59,809 nucleotides of DNA, from positions 1-59,809 of IMG/VR virus record IMGVR_UViG_3300044922_000131; one strand, 5' to 3'. The position numbers and the translations under genes were made by a program. Below are positions 1-8,598 of the stretch, piece by piece; position 1 is the first letter of the stretch, and each line of letters starts with the position of its first letter. Source of the DNA: a virus. The notes below the pieces were generated by a model. It was given only the letters and a program-made list of their open reading frames with translations. It did no database searches and was not told where the DNA came from.

Positions 1-13
1 ATTTCGTCATATA

Positions 14-109
14 CTATGAACTTAATAATCGCATAATATCGCCCATTGTTAGTTTTTCAATTTTTCCAGATGGCCATTTAACAGTTACAACTGAATCATG
101 CACAATACA
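14..109 (-). other. Putative N-terminal fragment of an atypically split intein (31 residues)
   Basis: These 31 codons plus stop follow the terminase residues EEKFRREYG. They start with the nucleophile-type Cys and fit intein block A: C-hydrophobic-x-x-D-S/T-x-V, then a turn with Gly and an Ile-x-x-L/I stretch (KIEKLTMGDI). Known family fact: naturally split inteins with very short N-pieces (about 25 residues in AceL-TerL) occur in phage large terminases at this kind of site. The length and the position before a conserved Cys-containing terminase motif match that class. Splicing activity and the C-partner are inferred; the partner is outside the window. Confidence 0.75.
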
Positions 110-940
110 ACCGTATTCACGTCTAAATTTTTCCTCACCTATACGACCAAGCTCTTCTTGTTTCCATACTTCATCACGATCTGGATGATCCCACCAATCT
201 GATCTAAATCCAGAAAATCCGTTAATACCAACTTTGTCATCTTTTTCATTACCAAATTCGTCAAAATATTGTTGGCTTTCCTTCCATATAGTAGCAAATT
301 GATCTTCGTCACTATTTGGCGTGGACGTAATAATACAACGTCCACCAGTTGCTAATGTAGGTGATATAGAAGTCCAAAACTCTTCAGCAATATTAGGTTG
401 TAGGAACGCAAACTCGTCACAATATAATAACGAGATAGACATACCCCGTCCAGTTGTACCTGTAGTAGTCTGACTTACAATACGTGATCCGTTATCAAAC
501 TCCATAGAACCTTTATTATAACTAATAACGCCAGCACGTAAGAAGTCTGGACATAATTCGTACCCATATCGTATACGTTGCATAATCTCTTGTGCACCTG
601 TATATTTGTGCGCTGCAATTAGAATAGTTTGATCCGGATGAAACATTGCAAACCATAATAAGTATGCAGATGCACATGTAGTTTTACCACTTTGGCGTGG
701 TAGCATATTAATATTGAACCGATGTGCATGATAACAGTTTAACAAGTTAACTTGATAATCAAACGGTTGAAATAACAATTTCCCTTTTACTGAGTGTTGA
801 ATATGGAAGAAATATCTTGAAAAATAAAGATATCCATCCTCGGGGTCAGAACACATTTGTAAATCAATAATGTGTTGCTCTTCAAATCGTTCAGTTTTGT
901 GAGCTTTTTTAGTTAAAACCCCATCTAAACTTTTAGCCAT
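14..940 (-). CDS. gp17: Terminase large subunit (T4 gp17), ATPase half, fused to a short N-intein
   Basis: DNA-packaging motor ATPase of the phage head. The ATPase motifs are clear: Walker A PRQSGKTT at residues 81-88, Walker B LLYCDE at 171-176, and coupling motif TSTPNS at 205-210. The family protein is about twice as long (T4 gp17 is 610 aa), and the whole C-terminal nuclease domain is missing. After KFRREYG (to residue 277) the terminase sequence stops. Residues 278-308 begin with Cys and read as intein block A (CIVHDSVVTV, then GKIEKLTMGDI), followed by a stop. I infer the N-exon of a gene split at an intein, with the rest of the intein and the nuclease domain encoded left of the window. 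Start ATG at 940 follows AAGGATT. A plain frameshift is the alternative, but it would not explain the intein-like tail. Confidence 0.9.
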   Translation of the reverse strand: MAKSLDGVLTKKAHKTERFEEQHIIDLQMCSDPEDGYLYFSRYFFHIQHSVKGKLLFQPFDYQVNLLNCYHAHRFNINMLPRQSGKTTCASAYLLWFAMFHPDQTILIAAHKYTGAQEIMQRIRYGYELCPDFLRAGVISYNKGSMEFDNGSRIVSQTTTGTTGRGMSISLLYCDEFAFLQPNIAEEFWTSISPTLATGGRCIITSTPNSDEDQFATIWKESQQYFDEFGNEKDDKVGINGFSGFRSDWWDHPDRDEVWKQEELGRIGEEKFRREYGCIVHDSVVTVKWPSGKIEKLTMGDIMRLLSS

Positions 941-963
941 ATAATAATCCTTTGTCGTATATG

Positions 964-971
964 TATTTACA
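964..971 (-). promoter_or_regulatory. Weak candidate late promoter for terL
   Basis: Reads TGTAAATA on the minus strand, one mismatch from the T4 late consensus TATAAATA. It lies 24 nt upstream of the terL start, just downstream of a terminator-like hairpin, where a new promoter would be needed. Weak match only. Confidence 0.3.
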
Positions 972-975
972 AAAA

Positions 976-998
976 AAAGCGGACATAATGTCCGCTTT
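976..998 (-). terminator. Rho-independent terminator between the 151-aa gene and terL
   Basis: A perfect 9-bp stem (AAAGCGGAC / GTCCGCTTT) closes a 5-nt loop. On the minus strand it is followed directly by a run of eight T. It lies 20 nt beyond the stop of the upstream gene and would separate terL from the genes transcribed before it. Confidence 0.8.
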
Positions 999-1018
999 AT
1001 GATTATTAAAAGTAGTTG

Positions 1019-1474
1019 TTACTTGCGAGATTTAATATCTTCGTACAACGCAGCAAGATGTTGAACTAACGATTCAAAATGCGGTTGTGGCTGGCCACCA
1101 CCATTTACTTTACGTGCTTCACCGTCTTTTTTATCACCTTGGTGTAATACAGTGTCAATCCCATAAGTGTGCTGCCCGCTGTCGCCGTCTACTTCATTTC
1201 CAAAGCTGTCACCGATTACGATCTCAGCGTCGTCGTCTGGTTCATCCATAGGCTCATGATGCGAGTCACTACTAATTCCTTTTAAGATATCCATTAAATC
1301 GCGAATACCGTCAGCGCCTTTACTATTAATAGTAACATTCATATTTAATGATTCGTCAGCCGGTGCTCCGCCTTGAATAATAGCAGCAGGCATATCCATA
1401 CCACATTCGTCAATTGTTGGTTCACGCCCTTCATCAATTTCTTGCATTGTTTGCATTAATTTTTTAAAATCCAT
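1019..1474 (-). CDS. Conserved marine T4-like phage protein, function unknown (151 aa)
   Basis: A small acidic protein with no recognised enzymatic motif. It has an N-terminal amphipathic start (MDFKKLMQTMQEI), a segment rich in Asp and Glu near the middle (residues about 75-95), and a predicted helical C-terminus ending HLAALYEDIKSRK. Proteins of this style sit beside terminase genes in marine T4-like phages, so a role in packaging or head structure is possible but not shown. It starts 2 nt after the preceding gene's stop (TAAAATG), suggesting translational coupling, and is followed by a strong terminator. Confidence 0.6.
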   Translation of the reverse strand: MDFKKLMQTMQEIDEGREPTIDECGMDMPAAIIQGGAPADESLNMNVTINSKGADGIRDLMDILKGISSDSHHEPMDEPDDDAEIVIGDSFGNEVDGDSGQHTYGIDTVLHQGDKKDGEARKVNGGGQPQPHFESLVQHLAALYEDIKSRK

Positions 1475-1475
1475 T

Positions 1476-2102
1476 TTATTTCCCTAAGTTTGCAGTTGGC
1501 AATGTAATTTTTTTAGAACCAATTGCACTAGTTGTTCCAATTGATGTATTAGTTTTAGCAGATGGTGCTGATTTTTCAACATGCGATTTTTTTGCTAATA
1601 GTTGATCGTTAACTCCTTTATATTGAGTACCTTGATGTTTAACTTTATTAAGTTCTTTTAGCATACTCATTACATGTGACTGCCCTGTTAGATGTTGATT
1701 ATTTTCTTTATCGTAATCTGATCCAATCAATGCTTTGCTGTCATTAAGCTGATCATATTTGTGATTAATGTCGTATTCTTCTACTTCTTTGTTATTTCTA
1801 ACTTTAATACAACATTCACTTACACCTAGTGCATTAGCAGCAAGTTGGCTTACTTGAAAACTAGTTGCTGGATAAGTTAACGTAACATCAAATGATGTAG
1901 TATTAGTATTGTGGTGTTCAGGAAAATCAACTTGTGTTTCCTGGATTGGTGTGCGAGTGCCTTCTGAAAAAGATTCAACTGTAAATCTTTCCAATACACT
2001 TTTAAGTTTATCAATTTGTTCTGATGTAGGTTCTCCTACAACTTTAATTTTAAATTCATAAACTTGTTTTGATTCTAATAAATGCTGTCTAAACGATTTC
2101 AT
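1476..2102 (-). CDS. Conserved marine T4-like phage protein, probable structural role (208 aa)
   Basis: It begins MKSFRQHLLESK, an opening commonly seen in structural proteins of marine T4-like phages. Residues 15-110 look like a mixed alpha/beta domain with repeated FKIKVVG / FDVTLTYPATS strands and the stretch RTPIQETQVDFPEHHN. The C-terminal 60 residues are Ser/Thr/Lys-rich and low in complexity. No catalytic motif was seen. It lies between gp16 and terL, has its own late-type promoter just upstream, and its ATG follows AAGGAT. The exact function is unknown to me. Confidence 0.55.
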   Translation of the reverse strand: MKSFRQHLLESKQVYEFKIKVVGEPTSEQIDKLKSVLERFTVESFSEGTRTPIQETQVDFPEHHNTNTTSFDVTLTYPATSFQVSQLAANALGVSECCIKVRNNKEVEEYDINHKYDQLNDSKALIGSDYDKENNQHLTGQSHVMSMLKELNKVKHQGTQYKGVNDQLLAKKSHVEKSAPSAKTNTSIGTTSAIGSKKITLPTANLGK

Positions 2103-2120
2103 AATATATCCTTGATATTA

Positions 2121-2128
2121 TATTTATT
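2121..2128 (-). promoter_or_regulatory. Late-type promoter upstream of the 208-aa gene
   Basis: Reads AATAAATA on the minus strand, one base from TATAAATA. It overlaps the 3' end of gp16 and lies about 19 nt before the start codon. Confidence 0.5.
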
Positions 2129-2606
2129 TCATATTCTTTAATTTTTCAATAAGACTGTTTCGGTCTGTAACAATAAATCCTTCACCTGCAATATTAACAC
2201 CAGTATCTTCTGCGTGATTATCGCTATCTAACTTTTGCTTTTTAAGTTGAAGTTCTATCATTTTAAGTTTCTTATCAATTTTTGCCGACTTAGCATCGAT
2301 TGCATTCTTAAGCATACTAGCTGCTACTTCAAATACTCTCCCGCTATATCTAGCCTCAACGTTCATACCTAAATCCATTAAGTCATCATATGCATCAGTT
2401 GCACGTTGTGCTAATGCATCAAATTCAGAATCACTAACATCGCCTAACCCTTTTACTTGCGGTAATGCAGCTGAAATTTTATCAAATTCGGCTATATCGC
2501 GGAATAACGGAGTTGGTACCGGTGGCGCAGGGATTGCTACTTCTGTTTCTTTTATGATTGTTTTACTTTCTGGTAAATTTAGGAGTTCCTCTAACTTTTT
2601 TGTCAT
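2124..2606 (-). CDS. gp16: Terminase small subunit (T4 gp16)
   Basis: The small terminase binds phage DNA and regulates the large-subunit motor during packaging. The 160-aa length fits the family (T4 gp16 is 164 aa). The central region has the family pattern of a long helical pair: ALAQRATDAYDDLMDLGMNV, then a stretch ending FEVAASMLKNAIDAKSAK, then KLKMIELQLKKQKLD (about residues 65-125), consistent with the coiled-coil oligomerisation core. The C-terminus (GEGFIVTDRNSLIEKLKNMK) resembles the C-terminal tail of cyanophage gp16. ATG at 2606 follows GAGGATATACT, a good ribosome-binding site. Unlike T4, two other genes and a terminator separate it from terL. Confidence 0.85.
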   Translation of the reverse strand: MTKKLEELLNLPESKTIIKETEVAIPAPPVPTPLFRDIAEFDKISAALPQVKGLGDVSDSEFDALAQRATDAYDDLMDLGMNVEARYSGRVFEVAASMLKNAIDAKSAKIDKKLKMIELQLKKQKLDSDNHAEDTGVNIAGEGFIVTDRNSLIEKLKNMK

Positions 2607-2636
2607 AGTATATCCTCTTATAGTATACTATTTAAG

Positions 2637-3077
2637 TTATTTAGAACCGTTATGGAATAAATCATTTTCGTTTATTACTCTAAATTTAAGACCATTTTGT
2701 TTGCAGTAAATAATAGCTGCTGCCCATTTGGCTTGATTTTTAATAAACTGTGCTTGATTGTATTTGTTTTTACCAACACGTTCAAGTATATGCTGACTTG
2801 CTGGTTTTATTTCAATTACTTCGTTGTGTATGTGATGGTTTTTATCTACGTATTGGATAAAAAAATCTGGTAGATAAATTGTATTACGATTAGTAAGTGG
2901 GTCTCGATACGGTATAGTAATAGCCTCACTTGCCCATTTTTGAACACTTGGATTTGAATCACAAAATTGCATAAAGCTCATTTCCCAAGAACTTCGATAA
3001 TATGGAATCTTAGTTCCTACATATTTTCCTGGATTCTTAGGGACGTATTTGCCTTTAGCAAATTTTCGACTGCTCAT
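2637..3077 (-). CDS. gp4: Head completion protein (T4 gp4/50-like), PD-(D/E)XK fold
   Basis: gp4 stabilises filled heads before tail joining. The 146-aa length matches T4 gp4 (150 aa). Visible motifs are KIPYYRSSWEMSFMQF (21-37) and the nuclease-fold core PDFF (D71) followed by EVIEIKP (E89, K91), which is the PD-(D/E)XK signature of this family. The start overlaps the stop of the next upstream gene by 4 nt. Placed among head and tail-assembly genes as expected. Confidence 0.85.
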   Translation of the reverse strand: MSSRKFAKGKYVPKNPGKYVGTKIPYYRSSWEMSFMQFCDSNPSVQKWASEAITIPYRDPLTNRNTIYLPDFFIQYVDKNHHIHNEVIEIKPASQHILERVGKNKYNQAQFIKNQAKWAAAIIYCKQNGLKFRVINENDLFHNGSK

Positions 3078-3442
3078 ACTAAAATATTTCTCGACTCGTA
3101 TTCGTTATCATTAACTTTAACACGATATCCTAATAAACTAGTAGGATCTCTGTAAGAATTTAAGATCTGTGCAACTATTTGGTTTAATTGTAGTGTTGGC
3201 AATTGTTTAAGCGAGTCTAGTAATGTAAACACATGTACCTCTTCTGTTCTTGCTCTATTTAAAAATACAATCGCAGTTGCTTTTGCACTGTTAGCATCAA
3301 AGTTTCTTTTTTGAAAAAACCCAATAACTGCGTCAATCTCTTCACAAGGAAATGATACATCAGTTGTATACGACTTATCAAAAAAATGTTTAATTTCAGC
3401 AGCTGCTGAATTAGTGTCGGATGAAAATGCATTTAAGTTCAT
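3074..3442 (-). CDS. Conserved marine T4-like phage structural protein (122 aa), function unknown
   Basis: A small all-helical protein. Its core reads EEIDAVIGFFQKRNFDANSAKATAIVFLNRAR, then VFTLLDSLKQLPTLQLNQIVAQILNSYR, ending in a short beta segment (LLGYRVKV). Similar small proteins lie beside gp4 and the tube initiator in marine T4-like phages, so I infer a virion or baseplate assembly role. The role is not proven and I do not equate it with gp53. It overlaps both neighbours by 4 nt (ATGA), so it is translationally coupled in the gp54-like/122-aa/gp4 unit. Confidence 0.6.
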   Translation of the reverse strand: MNLNAFSSDTNSAAAEIKHFFDKSYTTDVSFPCEEIDAVIGFFQKRNFDANSAKATAIVFLNRARTEEVHVFTLLDSLKQLPTLQLNQIVAQILNSYRDPTSLLGYRVKVNDNEYESRNILV

Positions 3443-4440
3443 AGTTTAACTAATGTTCCTGTGTTAGTTGTTATTGGTGATCCAACTGTATTAGTAGTTC
3501 CGGTAGTACTTACAGGTATTGAAACACCTGATATACTTGTTTTTGCAGTTGAGCCAGTTGTTAGTCCAGTCGTTGATCCGATTGTAGTTGCGCCGGCAGC
3601 ATTAATTGCTGATGATGAAGCTGCTGCTGATATAGCATTAGATAGACTAAAATTAGATTTTGCAAATGCCGGATACGACCCACTGTTAGCAGGATAACTA
3701 CTAGTTAATGTTGACGGAGATAAGTCGTAATGTGAAGATAAGAAATCCTCCATTTGCCCATCATTAACATAGCCAGTACCATATGATACTGCCTCGTATG
3801 CTAATGTCATTTCAAAGCTGTGCGACTCGCCTGAATGATATGCTAAATTGTTGCCGCCCCAATGTGTAATAAGAGGGTTAACAAGTTTATAACTAACATA
3901 TTCGTGTCTAGACATTTGATAAATCATTATATAATTAAAAAATGGCTTAACCCGTCCCATAAAACCATATGGACTAGTTATATATGAAGATTCTTTCATT
4001 GCATTTTTAATATATGATCCTTTTTTACTAGATACGGTAGGATCGTTATAGTAATATTTGTAATATGTTTGCCATAATTGATTTATAAGACCCATATTAT
4101 CATCATGAAATGATACCTTAACATCGTTGTATTTGTGCTGATATTGTACTACTCGTTTTCTATTATATTGGTTTAATGTTTCGGCTGACACTGTATATGT
4201 AGGAAGATCGATCGATTTAACTAATAAATTAATTTCATTTTTAAGAGTGTGTAATAATTTAGCTTCAACAGTTGTTGGATTAATTCCTTGCCAATTAATG
4301 TTAAACGCAACATGAAATAAAAATTTATCTTTAGGTAGTAATCTAAATTGATCAGTAACAAAAGTTTTAGAGGCATGTTGACGACACCGAAGATTTTCAG
4401 TGGGATTAGATGTTAAATATTCGTTAGGTGCAAATGACAT
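3439..4440 (-). CDS. gp54: Baseplate tail-tube initiator-like protein (T4 gp54-like)
   Basis: The N-terminal half (residues 1-240) matches what I know of marine T4-like gp54: RCRQHASKTFVTDQFRLLPK, then VAFNINW, NEINLLVKSIDLPTYTVSAE, and VSFHDDNMGLINQLWQTYYK, a tail-tube-like beta fold. This protein would cap the baseplate hub and nucleate tube polymerisation. The last 90 residues are low-complexity Ser/Ala/Thr/Gly. Length 333 aa against about 320 in T4. It lies downstream of gp19 behind a strong terminator. gp48, the related tube-cap protein, is the main alternative identity. Confidence 0.65.
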   Translation of the reverse strand: MSFAPNEYLTSNPTENLRCRQHASKTFVTDQFRLLPKDKFLFHVAFNINWQGINPTTVEAKLLHTLKNEINLLVKSIDLPTYTVSAETLNQYNRKRVVQYQHKYNDVKVSFHDDNMGLINQLWQTYYKYYYNDPTVSSKKGSYIKNAMKESSYITSPYGFMGRVKPFFNYIMIYQMSRHEYVSYKLVNPLITHWGGNNLAYHSGESHSFEMTLAYEAVSYGTGYVNDGQMEDFLSSHYDLSPSTLTSSYPANSGSYPAFAKSNFSLSNAISAAASSSAINAAGATTIGSTTGLTTGSTAKTSISGVSIPVSTTGTTNTVGSPITTNTGTLVKL

Positions 4441-4445
4441 ATATA

Positions 4446-4453
4446 TATTTATC
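4446..4453 (-). promoter_or_regulatory. Possible late-type promoter before the gp54-like gene
   Basis: Reads GATAAATA on the minus strand, between the terminator at 4490-4514 and the start codon at 4440. It overlaps the AAGGAT ribosome-binding site and would leave almost no leader, so it may be coincidental. Confidence 0.3.
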
Positions 4454-4489
4454 CTTTTAATAAACTACGCAGTTTAAAATTTAGTCATA

Positions 4490-4514
4490 AAAAAGCCCGC
4501 AGTGCGGGCTTTTT
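4490..4514. terminator. Strong hairpin terminator after gp19
   Basis: An 11-bp perfect stem (AAAAAGCCCGC / GCGGGCTTTTT) with a 3-nt loop. The AT ends make it T-tailed on both strands, though only the minus strand has coding genes here. It lies 15 nt past the gp19 stop and should end most gp18-gp19 transcription. Confidence 0.85.
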
Positions 4515-4529
4515 ATTAATGCGTTAAAC

Positions 4530-5183
4530 TTAACCGCCAGCAACAACAGTTTGTGTGCCGCCTTCAAGTGCTGCTCTATCAGTAGTTTCATAACCAATAC
4601 CAAAGCTATCAGCACCAACAAGTTGTACACAGTTATCAGGTTGAATTGATAAATCAATTGTCATAAATCCTGCGTCACCATATGTTAGTGCATTGTAAGT
4701 TGATGACACTAAGTAACAACCATAACATTCCCACGATTCTAAAATGTTAACATCTGAGAAGTTATCAGCGTTTGCGCCATCTAACATTTCAATTGTCATT
4801 TTGAATTTATAAGACCCTGCAGCAGCAGCCGAACTTTGTTCAAAAAAGTCAAATTGTTTCTGATTTTGCTCGCCAACTAGTTTATTAACTACGTTAGATT
4901 GATCATCACGAATTTTAATGCTAATTGCTCCCCATTTAGGTTTGCCTGCGTAATGAATTGTACTATTGTATACATCAATAGTTTTATCGTCAAACGTTAA
5001 AGTAGGCCTTGCTGCCTCAGATACTTGACGAGTTAATTCGGTACCAGTGTCGTTTTCTGGTGATCCAAACCCGTCAAACATTACTCTAAACCGATATTTT
5101 AATTTCGGCATTAGTAACCCACTATTCCCACCACTAGATGTGGTAGGTACTGAGAAATTTGTTAAAGATGCAAATCCTGGCAT
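4530..5183 (-). CDS. gp19: Tail tube protein (T4 gp19)
   Basis: Forms the inner tube of the contractile tail. It has the family layout: PKLKYRFRVMFDGFGSPEN near the N-terminus, a conserved ELTRQVSEAARPTLTFD segment (about 50-65), KWGAISIKIRDD, and a C-terminal SWECYGCYLVSSTYNALTYG followed by TIDLSIQPDNCV. It is 217 aa against 163 in T4, with about 40 extra residues at the C-terminus. The start lies 1 nt beyond the gp18 stop, with its AGGAGC ribosome-binding site inside the end of gp18, so tube and sheath are co-translated. Confidence 0.92.
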   Translation of the reverse strand: MPGFASLTNFSVPTTSSGGNSGLLMPKLKYRFRVMFDGFGSPENDTGTELTRQVSEAARPTLTFDDKTIDVYNSTIHYAGKPKWGAISIKIRDDQSNVVNKLVGEQNQKQFDFFEQSSAAAAGSYKFKMTIEMLDGANADNFSDVNILESWECYGCYLVSSTYNALTYGDAGFMTIDLSIQPDNCVQLVGADSFGIGYETTDRAALEGGTQTVVAGG

Positions 5184-5184
5184 T

Positions 5185-8100
5185 TTATCTTGCTCCTAAT
5201 GTTTTAACTTCACCCGTATTTAATAAACGTAACGGGATATAAATAAATTCTACAGCTTTAGTTGGTTCAATTGCAACGTCTAAATACACTTCACCATTAT
5301 CAATTCTTGTTGGAGTATTATTTGAAGTATCACATACTACTGCAAAATCATATAATGCACGTTGTCCCACTAAATCAATTAACATGCTTTCAGCAGCATA
5401 TTTAATTTGATTACGTGTTGAACTATCATTTGGTTGGAACAAGTACGGTCTTACAAGTTTTGCAAATTGTCTGCGTAATTGCACAATTAAACGAGCAACG
5501 TTAATACGATCTAATGAACTTGTTACCGATGAACGAGTAAATTGACCCATGTTAACAACCCCTGAACCAACGATTGAAGTAAGTGGATTAACTTTAACTT
5601 TTGCTAACGTATTACGTTGACCTAAATTTAATGCCACTGTTACAAATTCGCCTGATGTATTAACATAACCAACAGATGTTGCATTGTTAATAACACCTCT
5701 AGACGTACCAGCTGGTGCAAACCATAGATGACTTGATGCATCATTTAATGCAATTGTACGTAACATCATAGCACTTGGTGGAATAACAATGTTATTTCCG
5801 CTGTTGTCGCTTGATAAACCCCACGGATAAAAGAACGCTAAGTACGGATCAGCAGTTGTTAATCCTTTATCGTTATCTTCAATTGCACCAGCAACGTTAC
5901 TTCCCCAATTTTCTAAAGAAGTTGCATCGGGTGTTAATCTTGCAGGAGTATCAGCAATAACAAACGCAGTAATACCGTTGTCATAGTTTAAAATTTTCAT
6001 TTCACCTACAAGTTCAGGATAACCAGGACAAGCAATTAAATTAAATTCTCTAACTTCTGTTTCACGAATTTGTTGATTTGAGTTAACTAATGCTTGCAAT
6101 GCTTGAACTACTACACCACGTTGTGCCATGCGACCAAATGCGCCTGCACCGTTTGCTAAATTAGCAGCTTCAGAAACCCAACGATGTGGATAGTAATCAG
6201 CCATTGTTTCGCTACTAAATCTTACATTAAGCGCGTTAGTGTTAACATAATCTTTATGTAATTTTTTAACATTGTAACCACTTCTGCGAAGATTCCACAA
6301 CAACATACCATTTGGATATAATGCAGGATCTGGTGCATCAAAGTCAACAAAGTCAGCTGCGTCTAATTCTGCTTGTGAAAAGTCATCAAGATTACCACCT
6401 AATAATGCAGTAATTGCAGCAGGTGTTCTTGCTGAACCAGAAGTACTCCATCTTGCATCAGCAAATACAATACCGTGTTCGGTAACTTGATCAGTGATGT
6501 CAACTTTTTCCCATTTCTTTTCAAAATTAATATATTTGTATAACGCAGGATAGTTTTCTAAATCTGATGTATCAACCCACAAATCACCGTCGACTAAATT
6601 AGTAATGCCGTCCTGTTGTGTAGTTGGTTTAGATGCAGAAACAATTGGACCTTTTGGGTCAGTTCTAGCAGGTCCGGTTCCGTGGTCTACACTACGATAT
6701 GCTTTCCATTTTTTATTATGGTTAACCATAATATCAACGTCATCAATATTTGCACTATACCATAACAACCCATCAACTGCGCCGCCGGTTAATACCGTGT
6801 TACTTGCTGTAATAAACGAGACGTCGTTAGTAGCGCCGTGTTCTGACCATAATGTTGCAATATATTTGGTTGTATTGCCGGCAAGTTGTGAGCTTGCATG
6901 GTGATAAAAATTAGCAGTTGCAGTTACACTAAACAACGACAATAACAATCCGTTTACGTCATTAAATTCAATATCACCACCGTGTTCATGTGAAATAGTA
7001 ATTCTATTGCCAACTCGAACTGCAGAGACTGCAGTGTTAAGTCTTGCGTTAATTGGTTGCATAATAGCATCAATAATTAACGTAACCTTTTCTGCTTCAG
7101 TAGTGTTACTAATAAATGTTGGAATTTCAAATACTAATTCTTCACTAGTTGACAACATTGCCGAACTGATAACACTTTCTTGAATGTCGATAGTATAACT
7201 ACCTGAAGCTATTTTATCACTAGTAATTGTTGCAGATGTAATTGAAGTAGCTGATACATCTTTACGACGATATACTTTAAAAGTTGCAACCGGAACTGCA
7301 GTTTCGGAATCATTAAATTTTACATATACTGAATTTCCAGCAATGTTAATGCCGCCGCCGGTTGAATCAATGCCGTGTAATGCCGCTGCGCCATTTGCAT
7401 ATAATGGTGCAGATTTAGTAATCCAGGTTGATGATGCAGTTTCGTATTTTTGAATTACCCAATTTGAACCACCATTTACTGAATTTGATTTAATCCAAAG
7501 TGAGCCAGTCGGAGCACCGATTACTGTATCTACATTATCAGCATCTTTACGTTTATATGTTGGTACTGATGTAGACGATGAAATGGTCAATAACGGAGCA
7601 ATATATTTAGTTGCATTAGCTATTGAAATACCAAGTGTTTCTAAAGTTGCAGCTGTTGAATTAACAAGATTAACATCTTCACCAGTTGAGTAAATTACTA
7701 ATGTGCTACCAACATTTGCAGCTTTAATTCCGGCATCAGTAATTGTACCTACTGCATTAATTGCAGTTACTAAGGTGTCTAACGATGTAAAACCAGTAAC
7801 AGCATGCCCATTAATTTGAAGAGAATCAGAATCGGCTCCTGAATTTGAAAATGTATTAGCACCGACTACAGTGTTGTTGCCTTGAATAGTAGGGATACTT
7901 CCTTTCCATTCAGGTGATCCAACAAGAACCCAGTTGCCAGCACCTAAAGATGCTGTAGATGATTTATACCAATACGAAATTAAACTCGAAACTGCAGAAA
8001 TTGCGTATGTTCCAGTTGAACCAAAACTTTGCAATGGCGCATAGTTAGATGTAAATAAATCTACATGTGCTGTATTTGTAATAACTGTTGGAGTAATGGT

Positions 8101-8598
8101 TGAGAATTTTTGACCACTTGCAGTGCTTAACGGATCTGAATTCCATGCTGCCATACCCCAATGGGTTGCAATCGTGTTTAACCAAAATGTGTTGTTTGCA
8201 GGTACACCTGCAGGTTCTGCAGAAAGTGGTTTTAATTGATCTAAATCAACATCAGCACGAACTACATATGCCGCGCTACTTACGCCCATATAGCTATAAG
8301 CAGCTTGTAAACCATATTCATTTTGTTCTCCAGCGTGAACTGGATTATTGCTTGTGTCAGTTTTAAAAACTGGTTGTCCGAATGTATCGGTTAATTCTTT
8401 TGAGCTAGTAATTTTAAATACTTGGCCGTATTTTTTAGATGTTTTTACTGTTCCTGGAGCTAGTCCAGTTTTTGCACTATTTAATTTATTTGCAGCAGTA
8501 GCAATAAATATTAAAGGTACTGTACCGGGAGCTGATGAAGTGTAGAAACTCTCATCTGATACTTCTACACTTACGCCTGGTGAACTAAGTTGAGCCAT
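5185..8598 (-). CDS. gp18: Tail sheath protein (T4 gp18), enlarged
   Basis: Contractile sheath subunit. The N-terminus MAQLSSPGVSVEVSDESF and the C-terminal block (RLIVQLRRQFAKLVRPYLFQ, then YDFAVVCDTSNNTP, then AIEPTKAVEFIYIPLRLLN) are the conserved sheath core. The protein is 1137 aa against 659 in T4. The extra ~480 residues lie mainly in the middle (about 160-700) as Ser/Thr/Gly-rich beta-type sequence and should form exposed domains on the sheath surface. I chose the ATG at 8598 because GGAG precedes it at normal spacing; an upstream in-frame ATG at 8613 would put that GGAG inside the coding region. Confidence 0.93.
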   Translation of the reverse strand: MAQLSSPGVSVEVSDESFYTSSAPGTVPLIFIATAANKLNSAKTGLAPGTVKTSKKYGQVFKITSSKELTDTFGQPVFKTDTSNNPVHAGEQNEYGLQAAYSYMGVSSAAYVVRADVDLDQLKPLSAEPAGVPANNTFWLNTIATHWGMAAWNSDPLSTASGQKFSTITPTVITNTAHVDLFTSNYAPLQSFGSTGTYAISAVSSLISYWYKSSTASLGAGNWVLVGSPEWKGSIPTIQGNNTVVGANTFSNSGADSDSLQINGHAVTGFTSLDTLVTAINAVGTITDAGIKAANVGSTLVIYSTGEDVNLVNSTAATLETLGISIANATKYIAPLLTISSSTSVPTYKRKDADNVDTVIGAPTGSLWIKSNSVNGGSNWVIQKYETASSTWITKSAPLYANGAAALHGIDSTGGGINIAGNSVYVKFNDSETAVPVATFKVYRRKDVSATSITSATITSDKIASGSYTIDIQESVISSAMLSTSEELVFEIPTFISNTTEAEKVTLIIDAIMQPINARLNTAVSAVRVGNRITISHEHGGDIEFNDVNGLLLSLFSVTATANFYHHASSQLAGNTTKYIATLWSEHGATNDVSFITASNTVLTGGAVDGLLWYSANIDDVDIMVNHNKKWKAYRSVDHGTGPARTDPKGPIVSASKPTTQQDGITNLVDGDLWVDTSDLENYPALYKYINFEKKWEKVDITDQVTEHGIVFADARWSTSGSARTPAAITALLGGNLDDFSQAELDAADFVDFDAPDPALYPNGMLLWNLRRSGYNVKKLHKDYVNTNALNVRFSSETMADYYPHRWVSEAANLANGAGAFGRMAQRGVVVQALQALVNSNQQIRETEVREFNLIACPGYPELVGEMKILNYDNGITAFVIADTPARLTPDATSLENWGSNVAGAIEDNDKGLTTADPYLAFFYPWGLSSDNSGNNIVIPPSAMMLRTIALNDASSHLWFAPAGTSRGVINNATSVGYVNTSGEFVTVALNLGQRNTLAKVKVNPLTSIVGSGVVNMGQFTRSSVTSSLDRINVARLIVQLRRQFAKLVRPYLFQPNDSSTRNQIKYAAESMLIDLVGQRALYDFAVVCDTSNNTPTRIDNGEVYLDVAIEPTKAVEFIYIPLRLLNTGEVKTLGAR

